From Bacteroidales bacterium (GTDB taxonomy: Bacteria > Bacteroidota > Bacteroidia > Bacteroidales > Muribaculaceae), in the NCBI GenBank assembly GCA_004557385.1, contig SFEA01000003.1, forward strand, positions 62,001-126,000: DNA of 64,000 bases. Direction: 5' to 3'. Under the pieces are notes generated by a model. That model was not told the DNA's origin and did not search any database. It saw only the letters and a list, made by a program, of their open reading frames with translations. This document shows positions 16,090 through 25,408 of this stretch, piece by piece. The translations under genes and the position numbers were made by a program. Position 1 is the stretch's first letter. Each line of letters opens with the position of its first letter.

Positions 16090-17609
16090 TGCGACAAATA
16101 GAGATATTAGACACCACACTTCGCGACGGTGAGCAAACCTCCGGCGTGTCGTTCTCCCGAACCGAGAAATTGGCTATTGTGCGTCTGCTTATTGAGGACC
16201 TCAATGTGCCACGCATCGAAATTGCATCGGCAAGAGTGTCGGAAGGCGAATTTCTCACAGCAAAACACATTTGCGAGTGGGCTAAACGCACCGGCAACAT
16301 CAACAAGATTGAGATTCTTGGTTTCATCGACAACGGCGTGTCAATCGACTGGATTAAGCGAGTTGGCGCAAAAACTATCAACCTCCTTGCTAAAGGCAGC
16401 GAGAGGCATTGCCGCTTTCAGCTTCGCAAAGAACCCGCAGAGCATTTCGCCGAAATAGAGGCTAACGTGATTGAAGCCGAAAAGCATAGTCTGGGAGTGA
16501 ACCTTTACCTCGAAGACTGGTCGAACGGAATCATCAAATCGCCTGCTTACGTCTACGAGATGATTGACCGGCTTCGCCATTTGCCTATTAAACGGTTCAT
16601 GCTCCCCGACACCCTTGGCATACTAAATCCCAACCAGGTGTATGAATATTGCAAGCGCATGGTTACACGCTACCCCGACCTGCACTTCGATTTTCATGCA
16701 CACAACGATTACGACCTTGCCACAAGCAACTCGTTTGCTGCCGGACTGGTGGGAATCAAAGGCATCCACTGCACAATCAATGGTCTCGGCGAACGTGCCG
16801 GTAACGCACCGCTATCAAGCGTGGTAACGGTGATTCACGACATGCTGAAGCAAGAAACCGACATTAATGAACAGAAAATCAATAAGGTAAGCCACATAGT
16901 AGAATCGTTCTCAGGTGTAATTGTGCCACCCAACAAACCCATTATTGGAGAAAACGTATTCACCCAATGTGCTGGAGTTCACGCCGATGGCGATAACAAA
17001 AACAACCTCTACTACAACGACTTGTTACCAGAGCGCTTTGGCAGAATACGCGAATATGCATTAGGCAAAAACTCCGGAAAGGCAAACATTCGAAAGAACC
17101 TCGAATCGATTGGCATTGACCTCGACGAAGAAAGCATAAAGAAGGTGACGCAACGCGTGATTGAGCTTGGCGACAAAAAAGAAATTGTCACTGCCGACGA
17201 CCTTCCTTACATCATTTCCGATGTGCTCAAGCATGACCTTGTACACGATAAGGTGAAAGTGATAAACTACGCACTGAGCCTTTCACAAGGACTACGACCA
17301 TCTGCCACAATAAAACTATCGATTAACGGCATTGAGTATCAGCAGTTTGCCGTTGGTGATGGTCAATACGATGCTTTCGTGAAAGCTGTTAAGCGAATCT
17401 ATACCGACAACCTCAAGCGAGAGTTCCCTACCCTGACTAATTACATGGTGAACATTCCGCCAGGAGGTCGCACCGATGCGCTCGTTCAAGCCAACATCAC
17501 ATGGCTGTACAACGGGCACACAATAAAGACTCGCGGACTTGATGCCGACCAAATCGAAGCAGCTATTCAAGCCACCGTGAAGATGTTGAACATCATTGAA
17601 AATTTATAA
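16089..17609 (+). CDS. Second 2-isopropylmalate/citramalate synthase family enzyme
   Basis: This 506-residue acyltransferase shares the LeuA architecture: LDTTLRDGEQTSGVSF at residues 6-21, FHAHNDYDLATSNSFAAG with the metal His pair, CTINGLGERAGNAPL, and a C-terminal LeuA dimer/regulatory domain (about 370-500). It is clearly diverged from the upstream leuA, so it is not a recent duplicate. Known functions for such a paralogue are (R)-citramalate synthase (pyruvate plus acetyl-CoA, feeding isoleucine synthesis), a second isopropylmalate synthase, or a homocitrate-like synthase. Location between leuD and leuB fits citramalate, because LeuBCD also process citramalate, but the substrate cannot be proved by eye. 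Confidence 0.8.
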   Translation: MRQIEILDTTLRDGEQTSGVSFSRTEKLAIVRLLIEDLNVPRIEIASARVSEGEFLTAKHICEWAKRTGNINKIEILGFIDNGVSIDWIKRVGAKTINLLAKGSERHCRFQLRKEPAEHFAEIEANVIEAEKHSLGVNLYLEDWSNGIIKSPAYVYEMIDRLRHLPIKRFMLPDTLGILNPNQVYEYCKRMVTRYPDLHFDFHAHNDYDLATSNSFAAGLVGIKGIHCTINGLGERAGNAPLSSVVTVIHDMLKQETDINEQKINKVSHIVESFSGVIVPPNKPIIGENVFTQCAGVHADGDNKNNLYYNDLLPERFGRIREYALGKNSGKANIRKNLESIGIDLDEESIKKVTQRVIELGDKKEIVTADDLPYIISDVLKHDLVHDKVKVINYALSLSQGLRPSATIKLSINGIEYQQFAVGDGQYDAFVKAVKRIYTDNLKREFPTLTNYMVNIPPGGRTDALVQANITWLYNGHTIKTRGLDADQIEAAIQATVKMLNIIENL

Positions 17610-17638
17610 AAAATAACAATACAAAACACCCTACATCT

Positions 17639-18703
17639 ATGAATTTTAAAATAGCAGTACTTCCAGGCGACGGAATCGGACCGGAAATCTCCGAGCAAGG
17701 AGTGAATGTAATGAGCGCTGTGTGCAAGCGTTTCGGACACAATGTCGACTATAAATATGCCATTTGCGGCGCAGATGCCATTGACAAAGTTGGCAATCCT
17801 TTCCCTCCCGAAACTCTAAAGATTTGCCAAGATGCCGATGCCGTACTATTCTCAGCCGTTGGCGACCCAAAGTTCGACAACAATCCTACCGCTAAGGTGC
17901 GTCCTGAGCAGGGACTACTTGCCATGCGCAAGCAATTGGGTCTGTTTGCCAACATCCGACCAGTGCAAACATTCAAATGCCTGTTGCACAAATCGCCACT
18001 GCGCGCCGAACTGGTTGAGAACGCCGACTTTGTTTGCATACGCGAACTTACCGGTGGTATGTATTTTGGCGAGAAGTATCAAGACGACGACCGCGCTTAC
18101 GACACAAATGCCTACACCCGAGCTGAAATTGAACGCATTCTCAAAGTTGGCTTTGAATATGCTCGCAAGCGCCGTCATCACCTCACCGTTGTCGACAAGG
18201 CAAACGTGCTTGCATCAAGTCGTTTGTGGCGGAAAATAGCCCAAGAAATGGCTCCACAATACCCCGATGTGAACACCGACTACATGTATGTTGACAACGC
18301 AGCCATGCGAATGATTCAAGAGCCTCGATTCTTCGACGTGATGGTTACCGAGAACACTTTCGGCGACATTCTCACCGACGAAGGCTCATGCATCAGCGGC
18401 AGCATGGGATTGCTTCCGTCGGCTTCAACTGGTGAAAGCACTCCGGTTTTCGAACCAATACACGGTTCGTGGCCACAAGCTAAAGGCCTGAACATCGCTA
18501 ACCCACTTGCCCAAATACTCTCGGTGGCAATGTTGTTTGAATACTTCGATTTGAAGGAAGAAGGCGCAACCATTCGCCGTGCAGTTGATGCATCGCTTGA
18601 TGCAAACATCCGTACACAGGAGATTCAGGTTGAAGGCGGAGCTAAATACGGCACAAAAGAAGTTGGGCAATGGATAGTTGACTACATACAGAGCGGCAAA
18701 TAA
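17639..18703 (+). CDS. leuB: 3-isopropylmalate dehydrogenase
   Basis: LeuB oxidises and decarboxylates 3-isopropylmalate with NAD to give 2-oxoisocaproate. The 354 residues show the beta-decarboxylating dehydrogenase pattern: LPGDGIGPEI at the N terminus, IRELTGGMYFGEKY (substrate Arg and the Tyr region), KANVLASSRLWRK with the catalytic Lys, YVDNAAMRMI, the metal Asp cluster in NTFGDILTDEGSCISGSMGLLPSAS, and the NAD site EPIHGSWPQAKG. It is the last gene of the leucine operon, followed by a terminator. Confidence 0.97.
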   Translation: MNFKIAVLPGDGIGPEISEQGVNVMSAVCKRFGHNVDYKYAICGADAIDKVGNPFPPETLKICQDADAVLFSAVGDPKFDNNPTAKVRPEQGLLAMRKQLGLFANIRPVQTFKCLLHKSPLRAELVENADFVCIRELTGGMYFGEKYQDDDRAYDTNAYTRAEIERILKVGFEYARKRRHHLTVVDKANVLASSRLWRKIAQEMAPQYPDVNTDYMYVDNAAMRMIQEPRFFDVMVTENTFGDILTDEGSCISGSMGLLPSASTGESTPVFEPIHGSWPQAKGLNIANPLAQILSVAMLFEYFDLKEEGATIRRAVDASLDANIRTQEIQVEGGAKYGTKEVGQWIVDYIQSGK

Positions 18704-18800
18704 TCACTGCTTCTTAACGCAGCATTACATCACCTCTCCACATCCTCTCTCCCGCAATTTTCACGAAACGCTCTTGGTGCAACACTATAGACGAATTCCT

Positions 18801-18835
18801 ACGCACACATCACAATATGGTGTGTGCGTTTTTTT
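18801..18835 (+). terminator. Intrinsic terminator of the leucine operon
   Basis: An 11-bp stem (18801-18811 with 18819-18829, one G-U pair) and a 7-base loop lead into seven T. It lies about 100 bases after the leuB stop. Confidence 0.88.
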
Positions 18836-19060
18836 CACATCACCCACAAAAAGCCATAAAATCACCTCAAAACAAAAAAAATTCAAACAAACGCATTTTT
18901 TATATTCAACCCCAATATCATCTCAACTGCTTACAATTTAAAAACTCCAAACCCTTTTTAACGCAATATTTTAATAAAAACATCAAAAATACCGCACCAC
19001 ACCACCTCAATGCAAACATTCGAGTTGCTTACATTTTTTCATAAATGAAATATTTTTCGC

Positions 19061-19068
19061 TAAATTTG
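19061..19068 (+). promoter_or_regulatory. -7 box of marC
   Basis: TAAATTTG lies 43 bases before the marC ATG. The -33 region is T-rich without a clean TTTG. Confidence 0.5.
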
Positions 19069-19111
19069 CACCCGAAATAACAAATACAATCTATAAAAAC
19101 CCTTAAATAAT

Positions 19112-19702
19112 ATGCTTGAACAAATTAACATCCAAGAAATTGTAAGTGCATTCATTGTGCTTTTTGCCGTAATTGATATCATCGGTTCAATTCCAATTAT
19201 CATTTCGCTAAAGCAAAGCGGCAAAAAGGTGAACGGAGTACAAGCCGCAGTATATAGTGGAATCATCCTGCTGGTGTTCTTCTATGTAGGCGAAGGCGTA
19301 CTGAAACTGTTCGGCGTCGATATCAACTCGTTTGCCGGTGCCGGTGCCATAATCATCTTCCTCGTGTCAATAGAGATGCTGCTCGATGTTGAGTTGTTCA
19401 AGAACAATACCGAATTGAAGTCGAATGCACTCATACCATTAGTATTCCCGCTCATCGCAGGAGCAGGGTCGTTCACCACCCTCATCTCGCTGCGAGCCGA
19501 GTATGCCGACGTGAACATCATCGTCGGTCTTATTCTGAACATGCTTTGGGTGCTGTTTGTAATTAATATGACAGGACGAATCGAGAAAGCCATTGGCATG
19601 GGCGGAATATACATGCTGCGTAAATTCTTCGGCATCATTCTTCTTGCCATTGCAATCAAACTCTTCACATCGAACTTTGCGCAACTGTTTCACATGGTTT
19701 AA
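19112..19702 (+). CDS. MarC-family integral membrane protein
   Basis: This 196-residue protein has six hydrophobic segments and belongs to the MarC/UPF0056 family of inner-membrane proteins. The first helix carries the family pattern ALFAVIDIIGSIPI-like (here LFAVIDIIGSIPIIISL), and the middle segment PLVFPLIAGAGSFTTLISL matches the second conserved block. Early links of marC to antibiotic resistance were not confirmed, so the function is unknown. It stands alone between a promoter and a terminator. Confidence 0.88.
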   Translation: MLEQINIQEIVSAFIVLFAVIDIIGSIPIIISLKQSGKKVNGVQAAVYSGIILLVFFYVGEGVLKLFGVDINSFAGAGAIIIFLVSIEMLLDVELFKNNTELKSNALIPLVFPLIAGAGSFTTLISLRAEYADVNIIVGLILNMLWVLFVINMTGRIEKAIGMGGIYMLRKFFGIILLAIAIKLFTSNFAQLFHMV

Positions 19703-19751
19703 TTATCAAATCATATCAGCTACATAATTCCCAAATGGCTATATTCAAAGC

Positions 19752-19790
19752 ACTTGCAGAGAGTCGGCAACGACCTTTGCAAGTTTTTTT
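19752..19790 (+). terminator. Intrinsic terminator after marC
   Basis: An outer 7-bp stem (19752-19758 with 19778-19784) encloses an inner GTCG-GCAA-CGAC hairpin and is followed by a long T run. Confidence 0.85.
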
Positions 19791-19833
19791 GTTTTAATAG
19801 CATTTAGCTTTTAGCAATAGCAAAATTTTTTGG

Positions 19834-19841
19834 TAACTTTG
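19834..19841 (+). promoter_or_regulatory. -7 box of prfA
   Basis: TAACTTTG lies 52 bases before the prfA ATG. No clear -33 TTTG is seen. Confidence 0.5.
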
Positions 19842-19893
19842 CAGTGAATATAACGGAATAACAACAAACATAACCTCAAAATAATCGAAAATA

Positions 19894-21003
19894 ATGACAG
19901 AATACCCATTGCTAAAGCAAATTGACGGATTGGAAGCGCGGCACGAAGAAATTGCAACATTGCTTGGCGACCCATCGGTGCTGAGCGACAAGGCGCGCTA
20001 CGCTAAACTGAGCAAAGAGTATAGCGAGCTTGAGGCAATGGTTGCAGCTGCCAATCGCTACCGCCAACTCATTGCGGGAGTGGATGAGGCTAAAGAGATA
20101 TTAGAAACCGAAAAAGACGAAATGCTGCGCGAAATCGCCAAGGAAGAGCTGGACGTCAACACTCGTGAAATCACAAAGCTTGAAGAAGACATTAAGTTGA
20201 TGCTCACGCCTAAAGACCCCGAAGACAGCCGCAATGCAATATTGGAAATACGAGGCGGCACAGGCGGCGACGAAGCTGCTCTGTTTGCAGGCGACTTGCT
20301 GAGGATGTATGCCAAATACTGCGAGCGCAAAGGCTGGAAGCTGGAGATATCGAGCGCCAGCGAAGGCAGCGCCGGCGGTTTCAAGGAAGTTGTATGCAGC
20401 GTGAAGGGCGAAAACGTTTACGGCAGATTGAAATACGAATCGGGCGTGCATCGAGTGCAACGCGTGCCGGCTACCGAAACCCAAGGACGAGTGCATACAT
20501 CGGCGGCATCGGTGGCAGTGCTGCCTGAAGCCGAACCTTTTGACGTTGAAATTAACGAAGGCGAAATACGCTGGGACACATTCCGCAGCGGCGGAGCTGG
20601 CGGTCAGAACGTGAACAAGGTGGAATCGGGCGTGCGATTACGCTATATGTGGAAGAATCCTAACACCGGCATTACCGAAGAAATTCTGATTGAATGTACC
20701 GAAACTCGCGACCAACCTAAGAACAAAGAGCGCGCACTGGCACGCCTCAGGACGTTCATCTATGACAAAGAGCATCAAAAGTATATCGACGACATTGCTT
20801 CTCGGCGAAAAACGCTTGTTTCTACCGGCGACCGCTCTGCCAAGATTCGTACATATAACTTTCCACAAGGGCGCATAACCGACCATCGCATTGGTTACAC
20901 CATCTACAACCTCTCAGCTTTTATGGACGGCGATATTGACGACTGCATCGACCATTTGATTATTGCCGAGAACGCCGAGAAAATGAAAGCTGCCGAAATT
21001 TAG
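19894..21003 (+). CDS. prfA: Peptide chain release factor 1
   Basis: RF1 ends translation at UAA and UAG codons. The 369-residue protein contains the catalytic GGQ (residues 236-238) in FRSGGAGGQNVNKVES and the codon-recognition segment around RVPATETQGRVHTSAA, where a PxT motif (PAT) marks RF1 rather than the SPF of RF2. Length is slightly above the E. coli protein (360). pyrF follows 67 bases after the stop, probably on the same transcript. Confidence 0.96.
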   Translation: MTEYPLLKQIDGLEARHEEIATLLGDPSVLSDKARYAKLSKEYSELEAMVAAANRYRQLIAGVDEAKEILETEKDEMLREIAKEELDVNTREITKLEEDIKLMLTPKDPEDSRNAILEIRGGTGGDEAALFAGDLLRMYAKYCERKGWKLEISSASEGSAGGFKEVVCSVKGENVYGRLKYESGVHRVQRVPATETQGRVHTSAASVAVLPEAEPFDVEINEGEIRWDTFRSGGAGGQNVNKVESGVRLRYMWKNPNTGITEEILIECTETRDQPKNKERALARLRTFIYDKEHQKYIDDIASRRKTLVSTGDRSAKIRTYNFPQGRITDHRIGYTIYNLSAFMDGDIDDCIDHLIIAENAEKMKAAEI

Positions 21004-21070
21004 AGCAATACCGACAGGATTAAAAAACATTATATTTGACATAACAAACCCAAAATCACATAACCGCATC

Positions 21071-21892
21071 ATGAACAGAGAGAAACTTATTGCCCAAATT
21101 CGAGCCAAACGCTCATTTTTGTGCGTCGGGCTTGACCCAGACCTCGGCAAAATGCCGGAGTATTTGAATGGCGACCTGCTGGAATTCAACAAACAAATAG
21201 TTGATGCAACAGCCAAATATGCCATAGCCTACAAGCCCAACCTTGCATTCTACGAGGTTCAAGGCGTGAAAGGCTACGAAGCGTTTGAACGCACAGTGCA
21301 ATACATCAAAACCAACTATCCCGACATCTTCATCATTGCCGACGCCAAGCGCGGCGACATTGGCAACACATCTAAGATGTATGCCCAGAGCTTCTTTGAG
21401 ACACTTGACGTTGATGCTGTGACTGTTGCCCCATATATGGGCGAAGACAGCGTAACCCCATTCTTGGGCTACAACGAAAAATGGGTGATTCTTTTAGGAC
21501 TCACTTCCAACAAAGGCTCGCACGACTTTCAGCTGATACGCGACGAAAATGGCACTCCTCTGTTTGAGAACGTGCTGCGACGCTCGATGCAATGGGCCGA
21601 CAGCAGCAATATGATGTACGTTGTAGGCGCCACGCAAGGCTCAATGTTTGCCGACATCCGCCGAATCGCTCCAAATCATTTTCTGCTTGTTCCGGGCGTT
21701 GGCGCACAAGGCGGCAGCTTAAGCGAAGTGGCAAAATACGGCATGACACCCGACTGCGGACTCATCGTGAACTCGTCGCGAGGCATCATTCACGCCTCAA
21801 AAGACAACGATTTTGCCACTGTTGCCGGCGAAAAAGCACGCGAATTACAGGAGCAAATGGAGAATCTATTAAAAGAACACGGAATTTTGTAA
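21071..21892 (+). CDS. pyrF: Orotidine 5'-phosphate decarboxylase
   Basis: PyrF makes UMP in the last step of de novo pyrimidine synthesis. The 273-residue protein is of the longer type 2 form. It begins with SFLCVGLDPDLGKMP and has the catalytic Asp-Lys array in FIIADAKRGDIGNTSKMYA (about residues 92-110). The phosphate-binding end includes LVPGVGAQGG and IVNSSRGIIHA. It lies between prfA and pgk; pgk has its own -7 box. Confidence 0.96.
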   Translation: MNREKLIAQIRAKRSFLCVGLDPDLGKMPEYLNGDLLEFNKQIVDATAKYAIAYKPNLAFYEVQGVKGYEAFERTVQYIKTNYPDIFIIADAKRGDIGNTSKMYAQSFFETLDVDAVTVAPYMGEDSVTPFLGYNEKWVILLGLTSNKGSHDFQLIRDENGTPLFENVLRRSMQWADSSNMMYVVGATQGSMFADIRRIAPNHFLLVPGVGAQGGSLSEVAKYGMTPDCGLIVNSSRGIIHASKDNDFATVAGEKARELQEQMENLLKEHGIL

Positions 21893-21934
21893 AGCTTGAC
21901 ACAAGTTTTTGCAGCAGATTCCAAAATCTTTTGC

Positions 21935-21942
21935 TATTTTTG
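21935..21942 (+). promoter_or_regulatory. -7 box of pgk
   Basis: TATTTTTG lies 47 bases before the pgk ATG. A TTTG at 21908-21911 could be the -33 element, but at 23 bases the spacing is longer than usual. Confidence 0.5.
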
Positions 21943-21989
21943 TAGCAATGAATTACAACCTTTTATTTTAAAAGTAACACATAACAATT

Positions 21990-23246
21990 ATGCAGAACAT
22001 TGACAATTACAAGTTTGCTGGTAAGAAAGCAATCGTACGCGTTGACTTCAATGTACCATTGGACGAAAACGGTCACATCACCGACGACACTCGAATTCGC
22101 GGTGCACTTCCTACATTAAAGAAGATTTTGGCTGATGGCGGTGCACTCATCGTAATGTCGCACATGGGCAAGCCAAAGGGCAAGGTTAATCCAAAGCTTT
22201 CGCTTGGACAAATTAAGGACGCTGTGGCTGCAGCATTGGGAGCACCTGTTGCATTTGCTCCAGATTGCGCTAAGGCAGCCGACGCAGCTGCTGCATTGAA
22301 GCCAGGTGAAGTGCTCTTGCTTGAAAACCTCCGCTTCTATCCCGAAGAAGAAGGCAAGCCAACCGACGTAAAGAAGGACGACCCTGCTTACGACGAAGCA
22401 AAGAAAGCAATGAAGGCACGTCAAAAAGAATTTGCCAAGACCCTTGCAAGCTATGCTGATTGCTACGTTAACGACGCATTTGGCACTGCACACCGCAAGC
22501 ACGCTTCTACAGCCGTTATTGCCGACTACTTCGATGCCGACAACAAGATGCTTGGCTACTTGATGCAGAAAGAAGTTACTGCAATCGACAACGTGCTCAA
22601 GAATGCACAACATCCTTTCACCGCCATCATCGGTGGTTCGAAGGTTAGCTCGAAGCTTGCCGTTATCAAGAACTTGCTCGACAAGGTTGACAACCTCATC
22701 ATTGGCGGCGGCATGGGATACACCTTCATCAAAGCCCAAGGCGGCAAAATCGGTCTTTCGCTTCACGAAGACGAATTGATGCCAGAAGCACTCAACGTGA
22801 TTGCTGCTGCTAAGGAAAAAGGCGTTAATCTGAGCCTTTCGGTTGCCACAGTTGCTGCCGACTCATTCTCTAACGATGCCAACCGTCAAACTGTTGACAT
22901 CTACAACATTCCTGACGGATGGGAAGGCATGGATGCATCTGAAGAATCACTTGCCATCTGGAAGAAAATTATTCTTTCGTCGAAGACTATCCTTTGGAAC
23001 GGTCCTGTTGGCGTATTCGAATTCGAAAACTTTGCTCACGGCACAGGCGAAATTGCCAAATATGTTGCTCAAGCTACTCAAGAAAACGGCGCATACTCGC
23101 TGGTTGGTGGTGGCGACTCCGTTGCAGCAGTCAACAAGTTTGGTCTTGCCGACAAGGTATCGTATGTTTCTACCGGTGGCGGCGCTATGCTCGAAGCCAT
23201 CGAAGGCAAGGTTCTGCCTGGCGTAGCAGCTATCAAAGGCGAATAA
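21990..23246 (+). CDS. pgk: Phosphoglycerate kinase
   Basis: Pgk makes ATP from 1,3-bisphosphoglycerate in glycolysis. The 418 residues show the two-domain pattern: VRVDFNVPLDENGHITDDTR with the substrate Arg residues, SHMGKPKGK, the hinge region, KVSSKLAVIKNLLDKVD, and the C-terminal nucleotide loop LVGGGDSVAAVNKFG with TGGGAMLEAIEGK. Codon use looks biased in the way of highly expressed genes (similar to tsf). A terminator follows 29 bases after the stop. Confidence 0.98.
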   Translation: MQNIDNYKFAGKKAIVRVDFNVPLDENGHITDDTRIRGALPTLKKILADGGALIVMSHMGKPKGKVNPKLSLGQIKDAVAAALGAPVAFAPDCAKAADAAAALKPGEVLLLENLRFYPEEEGKPTDVKKDDPAYDEAKKAMKARQKEFAKTLASYADCYVNDAFGTAHRKHASTAVIADYFDADNKMLGYLMQKEVTAIDNVLKNAQHPFTAIIGGSKVSSKLAVIKNLLDKVDNLIIGGGMGYTFIKAQGGKIGLSLHEDELMPEALNVIAAAKEKGVNLSLSVATVAADSFSNDANRQTVDIYNIPDGWEGMDASEESLAIWKKIILSSKTILWNGPVGVFEFENFAHGTGEIAKYVAQATQENGAYSLVGGGDSVAAVNKFGLADKVSYVSTGGGAMLEAIEGKVLPGVAAIKGE

Positions 23247-23275
23247 TCAACCCGTTGATTAAATCATATTTTTCG

Positions 23276-23308
23276 AGGTGTGCCGAGCGTTTTCGGTGCA
23301 CCTTTTTT
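23276..23308 (+). terminator. Intrinsic terminator after pgk
   Basis: An 11-bp stem (23276-23286 with 23293-23303, two G-U pairs) is followed by six T. Confidence 0.85.
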
Positions 23309-23390
23309 GGTGTTCAACGCACTCTGTTTTAAAATATCTTAAATCGAAAGCCCAAACACGGCACAGCTATCACATTTTCGCACTTTTTAC

Positions 23391-23420
23391 ATTGTTATTC
23401 AAATAAAGTTGCTAAATTTG
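23391..23420 (+). promoter_or_regulatory. Promoter of mutAB
   Basis: ATTG (23391-23394), 18 bases, then TAAATTTG (23413-23420). Transcription would start near 23426, leaving a leader of about 130 bases. That leader has a weak GGCAT/ATGCC hairpin near 23437-23452 but no cobalamin-riboswitch elements that I recognise. Confidence 0.5.
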
Positions 23421-23554
23421 TAATCGGTTTTGTGAAGGCATCTACTATGCCCTTATATGAACCTTTGATTATGAAAACGCCACTTGAATAATGCACATAA
23501 ACCTGATTTATTCAATGGAAAACAATAACTTAAGTTACTATATTTAAACAAATT

Positions 23555-25399
23555 ATGGCAGAAAACAAAGAAAAATTGTTTGACCAATTTGCACCTAACA
23601 CAAAGCAAGAGTGGATTGACAAAGTCACCGCCGACTTGAAGGGTGCCGACTTCAACAAGAAGCTTGTTTGGCGAACAAACGAAGGCTTCAATGTACAGCC
23701 AATGTATCGCGCTGAGGACATTAAAGACTTCAAAACAATCGATTCTCTTCCTGGAGAATACCCTTATGTGAGAGGAACACGTACCGACAACACCTGGTAC
23801 ATTCGTGAAGATGTAGTCGTTGAAGATGCAGCAGCAGCCAATGCAGCAGCCCTCGACCTTTTGGACAAGGGCGTTACTTCGATTGGTTTTGCAATGAAAA
23901 TCGATGCTACAGCTGAGGTTATGGCAACTTTGTTGCACGACATCGACATCACTAAAGTGGAAATCAACTTTGTTGGTTGTCCCAACAAAGCTGTTGCCAC
24001 TGCGAAAGCCCTTGCCGAATACCTTAAGGGTTACGACGCACTCGATGCGATTCGTGGTGCAATAGAATTCGACCCCTTCAAGCGCGAATTGAAGCACGGC
24101 AAACCATTCCCTCACGACATCAAGGCTCTTGCAGCCGAATTGTTTGAGGCAGCTAAAGAAATGCCACACCTCCGTTTGTTCACCGTCGACTCTACCCTGC
24201 TTTGCAACGCCGGTGCTTACATCTATCAAGAACTTGGCTATGCATTAAGCTGGGGTGCCGAATGGATGAACTTACTCACCGATGCCGGCATCTCGGCAAC
24301 CGACGCTGCCAAGCGCATCAAGTTCAACATGGGCATCTCAAACAACTACTTCATGGAACTGTCAAAATTCCGTGCAGCAAGAATGCTCTGGGCTCAAATC
24401 GTTAAGCAATACAATCCCGAATGTGAATGTGCTTGCAAGATTGCCGTTCATGCCATCACCTCGGAATTCAACCAAACAATCTTCGACGCACACGTCAATC
24501 TGCTCCGTTCGCAAACCGAAGCAATGTCGGCTGCGCTTGCAGGCGTTGACTCAATCACTGTTCAACCATTCGACAAGCAATATAAGCAACCCGACGAATT
24601 ATCGAAACACCTTGCACGCAATCAGCAACTCCTTCTCATGGAAGAAAGCCATCTGAACAAGGTTATCGACCCTGCCGGCGGCTCATATTATGTTGAAACA
24701 CTCACCGTATCGCTTGCCGAACAAGCATGGAAAGTGTTCATCGACACTGAGGACAAGGGTGGTTTCAAGGCTATGATTGAAGCTGGCGATGTTCAGAAAG
24801 CAATCAATGCTACTGCCGAAAAACGTCACCTCGACGTTGCTCGCCGCAAGGAACAACTGCTTGGCACAAACCAATTCCCTAACTTCAACGAAATGGCAGC
24901 CGGCAAGATTGAAGCTCAAGAAGGCAAATGCGGATGCGGATGCGAAGATGGCGAAAACGCTCTCAACCGTCGTCGCGCAGCAAGCGACTTCGAAGAACTT
25001 CGCCTTGCAACCGAACGTAGCGGCAAACGTCCAAAAGTGTTTATGCTCACCATCGGCAACCTTGCAATGCGTTTGGCTCGCAGCCAATTCTCTTCAAACT
25101 TCTTTGCATGCGCAGGCTATGAAATAATCGACAACCTTGGCTTCGACACTGTTGAACAAGGCGTTGATGCCGCTTTGGCAAAGGGCGCTCAAGTGGTGGT
25201 GCTTTGCTCAAGCGACGACGAATACGAAACTCTTGCACCTGCAGCATTCAAGTATCTTGATGGCCGTGCCGAATTTGTTGTTGCCGGCGCTCCTGCTTGC
25301 ACCGAAGCTCTTCAGGCAGCAGGCATCGAAAACTTCGTACATGTTCGCAGCAATGTTCTTGAAACTTTAAAGGCTTTTAATGCTAAACTATTAAAATAA
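23555..25399 (+). CDS. mutA: Methylmalonyl-CoA mutase small (beta) subunit
   Basis: This is the non-catalytic partner of the B12-dependent mutase that interconverts succinyl-CoA and methylmalonyl-CoA on the route to propionate. The 614 residues comprise a TIM-barrel domain (about 1-440, with VQPMYRAEDIKD and SNNYFMELSKFRAARMLW) and a C-terminal B12-like domain (about 490-614) that lacks the DxHxxG cobalamin motif, as expected for the small subunit. A linker near residue 465 contains the unusual Cys-rich stretch GKCGCGCEDGE. mutB follows after 9 bases, so the pair is one operon. Confidence 0.95.
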   Translation: MAENKEKLFDQFAPNTKQEWIDKVTADLKGADFNKKLVWRTNEGFNVQPMYRAEDIKDFKTIDSLPGEYPYVRGTRTDNTWYIREDVVVEDAAAANAAALDLLDKGVTSIGFAMKIDATAEVMATLLHDIDITKVEINFVGCPNKAVATAKALAEYLKGYDALDAIRGAIEFDPFKRELKHGKPFPHDIKALAAELFEAAKEMPHLRLFTVDSTLLCNAGAYIYQELGYALSWGAEWMNLLTDAGISATDAAKRIKFNMGISNNYFMELSKFRAARMLWAQIVKQYNPECECACKIAVHAITSEFNQTIFDAHVNLLRSQTEAMSAALAGVDSITVQPFDKQYKQPDELSKHLARNQQLLLMEESHLNKVIDPAGGSYYVETLTVSLAEQAWKVFIDTEDKGGFKAMIEAGDVQKAINATAEKRHLDVARRKEQLLGTNQFPNFNEMAAGKIEAQEGKCGCGCEDGENALNRRRAASDFEELRLATERSGKRPKVFMLTIGNLAMRLARSQFSSNFFACAGYEIIDNLGFDTVEQGVDAALAKGAQVVVLCSSDDEYETLAPAAFKYLDGRAEFVVAGAPACTEALQAAGIENFVHVRSNVLETLKAFNAKLLK

Positions 25400-25408
25400 T
25401 TTTGACAC

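Larger units (their letters stand above)
18704..19111 (+). other. Gene-free stretch between leuB and marC
   Basis: This 408-base interval holds the leuB terminator (18801-18835) and the marC -7 box (19061-19068). The 220 bases in between are very A/C-rich on this strand, with few G. I find no RNA fold, repeat or coding signal in it. Confidence 0.5.

Noticed and set aside
23421..23554. Possible cobalamin riboswitch ahead of mutAB
   Set aside because: The pathway suggests it, but the leader of about 130 bases shows neither the conserved B12-box nor the expected multi-stem fold.
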